A stretch of DNA of 64,000 bases, from positions 62,001-126,000 of the forward strand of contig NZ_CAMFKW010000002.1 in the NCBI RefSeq assembly GCF_945957345.1, written 5' to 3'. Position numbers and translations under genes: made by a program. A model generated the notes under the pieces. The model was not told the origin of the DNA. It searched no databases and worked only from the letters and a program-made list of their open reading frames with translations. Source of the DNA: an uncultured Allobosea sp. (GTDB lineage: Bacteria > Pseudomonadota > Alphaproteobacteria > Rhizobiales > Beijerinckiaceae). This document shows, in pieces, positions 62,277 to 64,000 of the stretch (positions are counted from its first letter, which is position 1; each line of letters begins with the position of its first letter).

Positions 62277-63746
62277 TTAGCGCTTCATTGCGGCGAAATC
62301 CTCCGCCGCCTGCTTCTGGGCTGCCTCGTCCTGCTCGAAGGCTTCGCGCCCGGCCTGCGCAGCCCTGAGCTTCACTTGCTCGATCTCGCCGGCGAGGTCG
62401 ACCCCGCGCAGCAGCACAAGCCGGTCCTTGAGCTTGTTCTCGATCAGGGCCGGCATACTGGTGAGCTGCTGTTCGAAATCGTCGATCTGGCGGCGGGCTG
62501 CGACATATTCCGGCAGCTCCGCCGGTTGGTCGATCTCGGCGAGGCTCAGCGACTGCGCGAAATAGGCCGGCGGCAGGTCCGTGCGGACGCGCATATTCGC
62601 TTCGCGATATTGCATCATGGCGGCGTCCTTGGCGGCGCGAAGTTGCCCAAGGCGCGAGAGATAGAGATCGCGCGCCTTCTCGGCGGCTGCCTTCACGCCT
62701 TGCAGCTTGCCGAGTTCGTCGCGGCAATCCTCGCGGAAGCCGTCGACCTGCGTGCGGATCGCCTCCAGCTCCGGCAGCAATTCGGCATCGAGCCGGCGCC
62801 GTTCCTCCTCGACCGCGCTCCAGCGCTGGCGCCAGCGCTTATAGGCGGTGGCATGGCCGGGATAGGTGCCGAAGGCGGTGTAGCCCTTGGTCGCCGAAAC
62901 GAAGGCGACGAGGCAACCGATGATGACGAGCGCGACCGACTTGATGTCATAGATCGCGAACGGGTTCTCCATCATCCGCGGCATCACCTGGAAGGAGCGC
63001 GCATCCGGGTTGGCGATCAGCATCTCGCGATAGTGCCCGACCGCGAGGTTGAACAGCACGATCAGCCCGATCATCCCGGCATAGGCCGGCAGTGCCCAGA
63101 ACAAATGCGAGCTCTTCACGTGCTGGCAGTAGCGCGCCGGTCCCACGCCCATGAAGAAGCCCAGCGCGATATTCAGCGCCGAGATGATGACGGCGGTCGC
63201 AGCACCGCCGACCAAGCCGAAATCACTGGCTTCGGCGAAGAAATTGCCGTTGAGCAGGCTCTCGATGACCAGCGGCACGACCAGGAAGAACAGGATGAAC
63301 TGCCACTTGTCGAGCTTGGGATCGGCTCGGCGCTTGTTCTCGTAATTGAAGAAGGCGTATTCGCGCTTGGCCCTGAGCGCGTCATAGACGCGCTGCTCCA
63401 ATTCCCCGCCATGCTTGCCGAGCATCGCGCGCATGGTCGCCTCGACGCCGCGCACGCGGCCCTCGAAACGCTGCTGCGTGAACAATTCGCGCCGGCTCGT
63501 GACCTCGGCCTGGATAGCGTTGAGACTGGCCGCTGCCTCCTGCCGCAAGGTCGCGAAATGCTCGCGTGCCCGGGCGATCAGCGTCTGTTCGGTCTGCGAG
63601 AGCATCGTCGCATGGGCCGGTGGCTGGTTCTCGACCGCGTCGCTTGCACCGTGATGCCCGGCCTTCACCGACTCGGCCAGATGATGGGCGCTCGGAGCAG
63701 GCGTCATCCGCACGACCCGCGAGGCTGCACCGTCGTCATTCGCCAT
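62277..63746 (-). CDS. Membrane protein with long coiled-coil regions, unknown function
   Basis: This 489-residue protein has a helical N-terminal third (residues ~45-135), then four hydrophobic helices: WQFILFFLVVPLVIESLL, GGAATAVIISALNIALGFFM, LFWALPAYAGMIGLIVLFNL and VALVIIGCLVAFVSAT. A C-terminal ~200-residue charged coiled coil follows. No family is recognised. It overlaps the upstream small membrane gene by 11 bases and runs 11 bases before the VWA-like gene. The layout suggests a membrane scaffold with cytoplasmic arms. Confidence 0.78.
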   Translation of the reverse strand: MANDDGAASRVVRMTPAPSAHHLAESVKAGHHGASDAVENQPPAHATMLSQTEQTLIARAREHFATLRQEAAASLNAIQAEVTSRRELFTQQRFEGRVRGVEATMRAMLGKHGGELEQRVYDALRAKREYAFFNYENKRRADPKLDKWQFILFFLVVPLVIESLLNGNFFAEASDFGLVGGAATAVIISALNIALGFFMGVGPARYCQHVKSSHLFWALPAYAGMIGLIVLFNLAVGHYREMLIANPDARSFQVMPRMMENPFAIYDIKSVALVIIGCLVAFVSATKGYTAFGTYPGHATAYKRWRQRWSAVEEERRRLDAELLPELEAIRTQVDGFREDCRDELGKLQGVKAAAEKARDLYLSRLGQLRAAKDAAMMQYREANMRVRTDLPPAYFAQSLSLAEIDQPAELPEYVAARRQIDDFEQQLTSMPALIENKLKDRLVLLRGVDLAGEIEQVKLRAAQAGREAFEQDEAAQKQAAEDFAAMKR

Positions 63747-64000
63747 GGGCGGCTCGCATCAGGAAATGACGGGCCTCGACGATATCGACCCAGAAGTCGC
63801 GGAAACCGGGATAGGCCGGGCGCAGATAGGCGCGCCTGAACCAGATCGTCAGCGCGAGGAGGCCGCACAGGCCGAGGATCGGCAGGGTCGCGCCCGCAAG
63901 AGCCGGCATTCCCTCGTTGGCCAGATGGGAGACTATCAACGCCAGCCCGAGCACGCTCGCGATCGCCAGCGAGGCCAGAACGCTGTGGCGGCCGGTGTCG
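63736..64000 (-). CDS. Small membrane protein, partial at right edge
   Basis: The frame is open from the window end to the stop at 63736, giving at least 87 residues. It includes two helices (ASLAIASVLGLALIVSHLAN and ALAGATLPILGLCGLLALTI) and a basic tail FRRAYLRPAYPGFRDFW. A GTG at 63954 could be an internal start giving 72 residues, but coding-like sequence continues upstream, so the gene probably extends past the window. It overlaps the next gene by 11 bases and is the first visible member of the three-gene set. Confidence 0.65.
   Translation of the reverse strand, partial: DTGRHSVLASLAIASVLGLALIVSHLANEGMPALAGATLPILGLCGLLALTIWFRRAYLRPAYPGFRDFWVDIVEARHFLMRAAHGE

Overview
The window is GC-rich, densely coded chromosomal DNA. 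It looks like an alphaproteobacterium of the order Hyphomicrobiales (Rhizobiales). A Bosea/Methylobacterium-like lineage is my best guess, from the periplasmic-binding-protein richness, the Rhizobiales-porin-like exported protein, the PdhS/PleC-type histidine kinase, the SbmA/BacA-type ABC exporters and the intergenic repeat style. This is inference from gene content; no rRNA or tRNA gene was seen. There is no CRISPR array, insertion sequence or prophage.

Layout. 1-6.9 kb: start of pepN, a cation diffusion facilitator with an unusual TM2 site, gloA, a PfkB kinase, a small acidic protein, a DUF1003 membrane protein, an orphan iron-type binding protein and an orphan ureE with a very long His tail. 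6.9-13.1 kb: a probable hexuronate module. A FadR-type regulator and mannonate dehydratase run leftward and a four-gene PotABCD-like ABC transporter runs rightward, around one palindromic operator. 13.1-23.3 kb: an SbmA-type ABC exporter, dusA, a membrane protein, then the six-gene leftward operon DUF4129-DUF4350-MoxR-DUF58-SpoIIM-RDD. 23.3-30.1 kb: patatin and acetoacetate decarboxylase, a relic of a short-chain dehydrogenase beside an intergenic hairpin, a second SbmA-type ABC protein whose ATPase motifs are all degenerate, and a GH3 beta-glucosidase. 30.3-37.4 kb: a DsbA-NhaA fusion, a PhzF protein, then a rightward run led by an ArsR regulator (SRPBCC, DUF899, duplicated DUF1428, TauE, GNAT).

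37.4-45.5 kb: cobS/cobT with a DUF1289 gene, ddl, a histidine kinase, and a tightly coupled set (nuclease-like protein, then GST, two tandem paralogous exported proteins and a uracil-DNA-glycosylase-like protein). 45.5-55.2 kb: a short porin-like exported protein, an orphan TRAP binding protein, a GNAT, agmatinase with a coupled exported protein, a spermidine-synthase-like protein, an MFS transporter, an amino-acid ABC transporter lacking an ATPase gene, and methionine aminopeptidase. 55.3-64 kb: a 3-hydroxyisobutyrate-dehydrogenase-family gene, a three-gene set (amine oxidase, EamA, Bcr/CflA exporter), a soluble receptor with MCP, PilZ and C-terminal sensor modules, and an uncharacterised three-gene membrane set that runs off the window.

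The observations I rate highest are the three-gene uncharacterised membrane/VWA-like set at the right edge, the ABC protein with all four ATP-handling motifs altered, the cloverleaf-like intergenic repeats, the duplicated exported protein pair, and the dehydrogenase relic next to the acetoacetate decarboxylase gene. Most of the rest is ordinary core and accessory metabolism.
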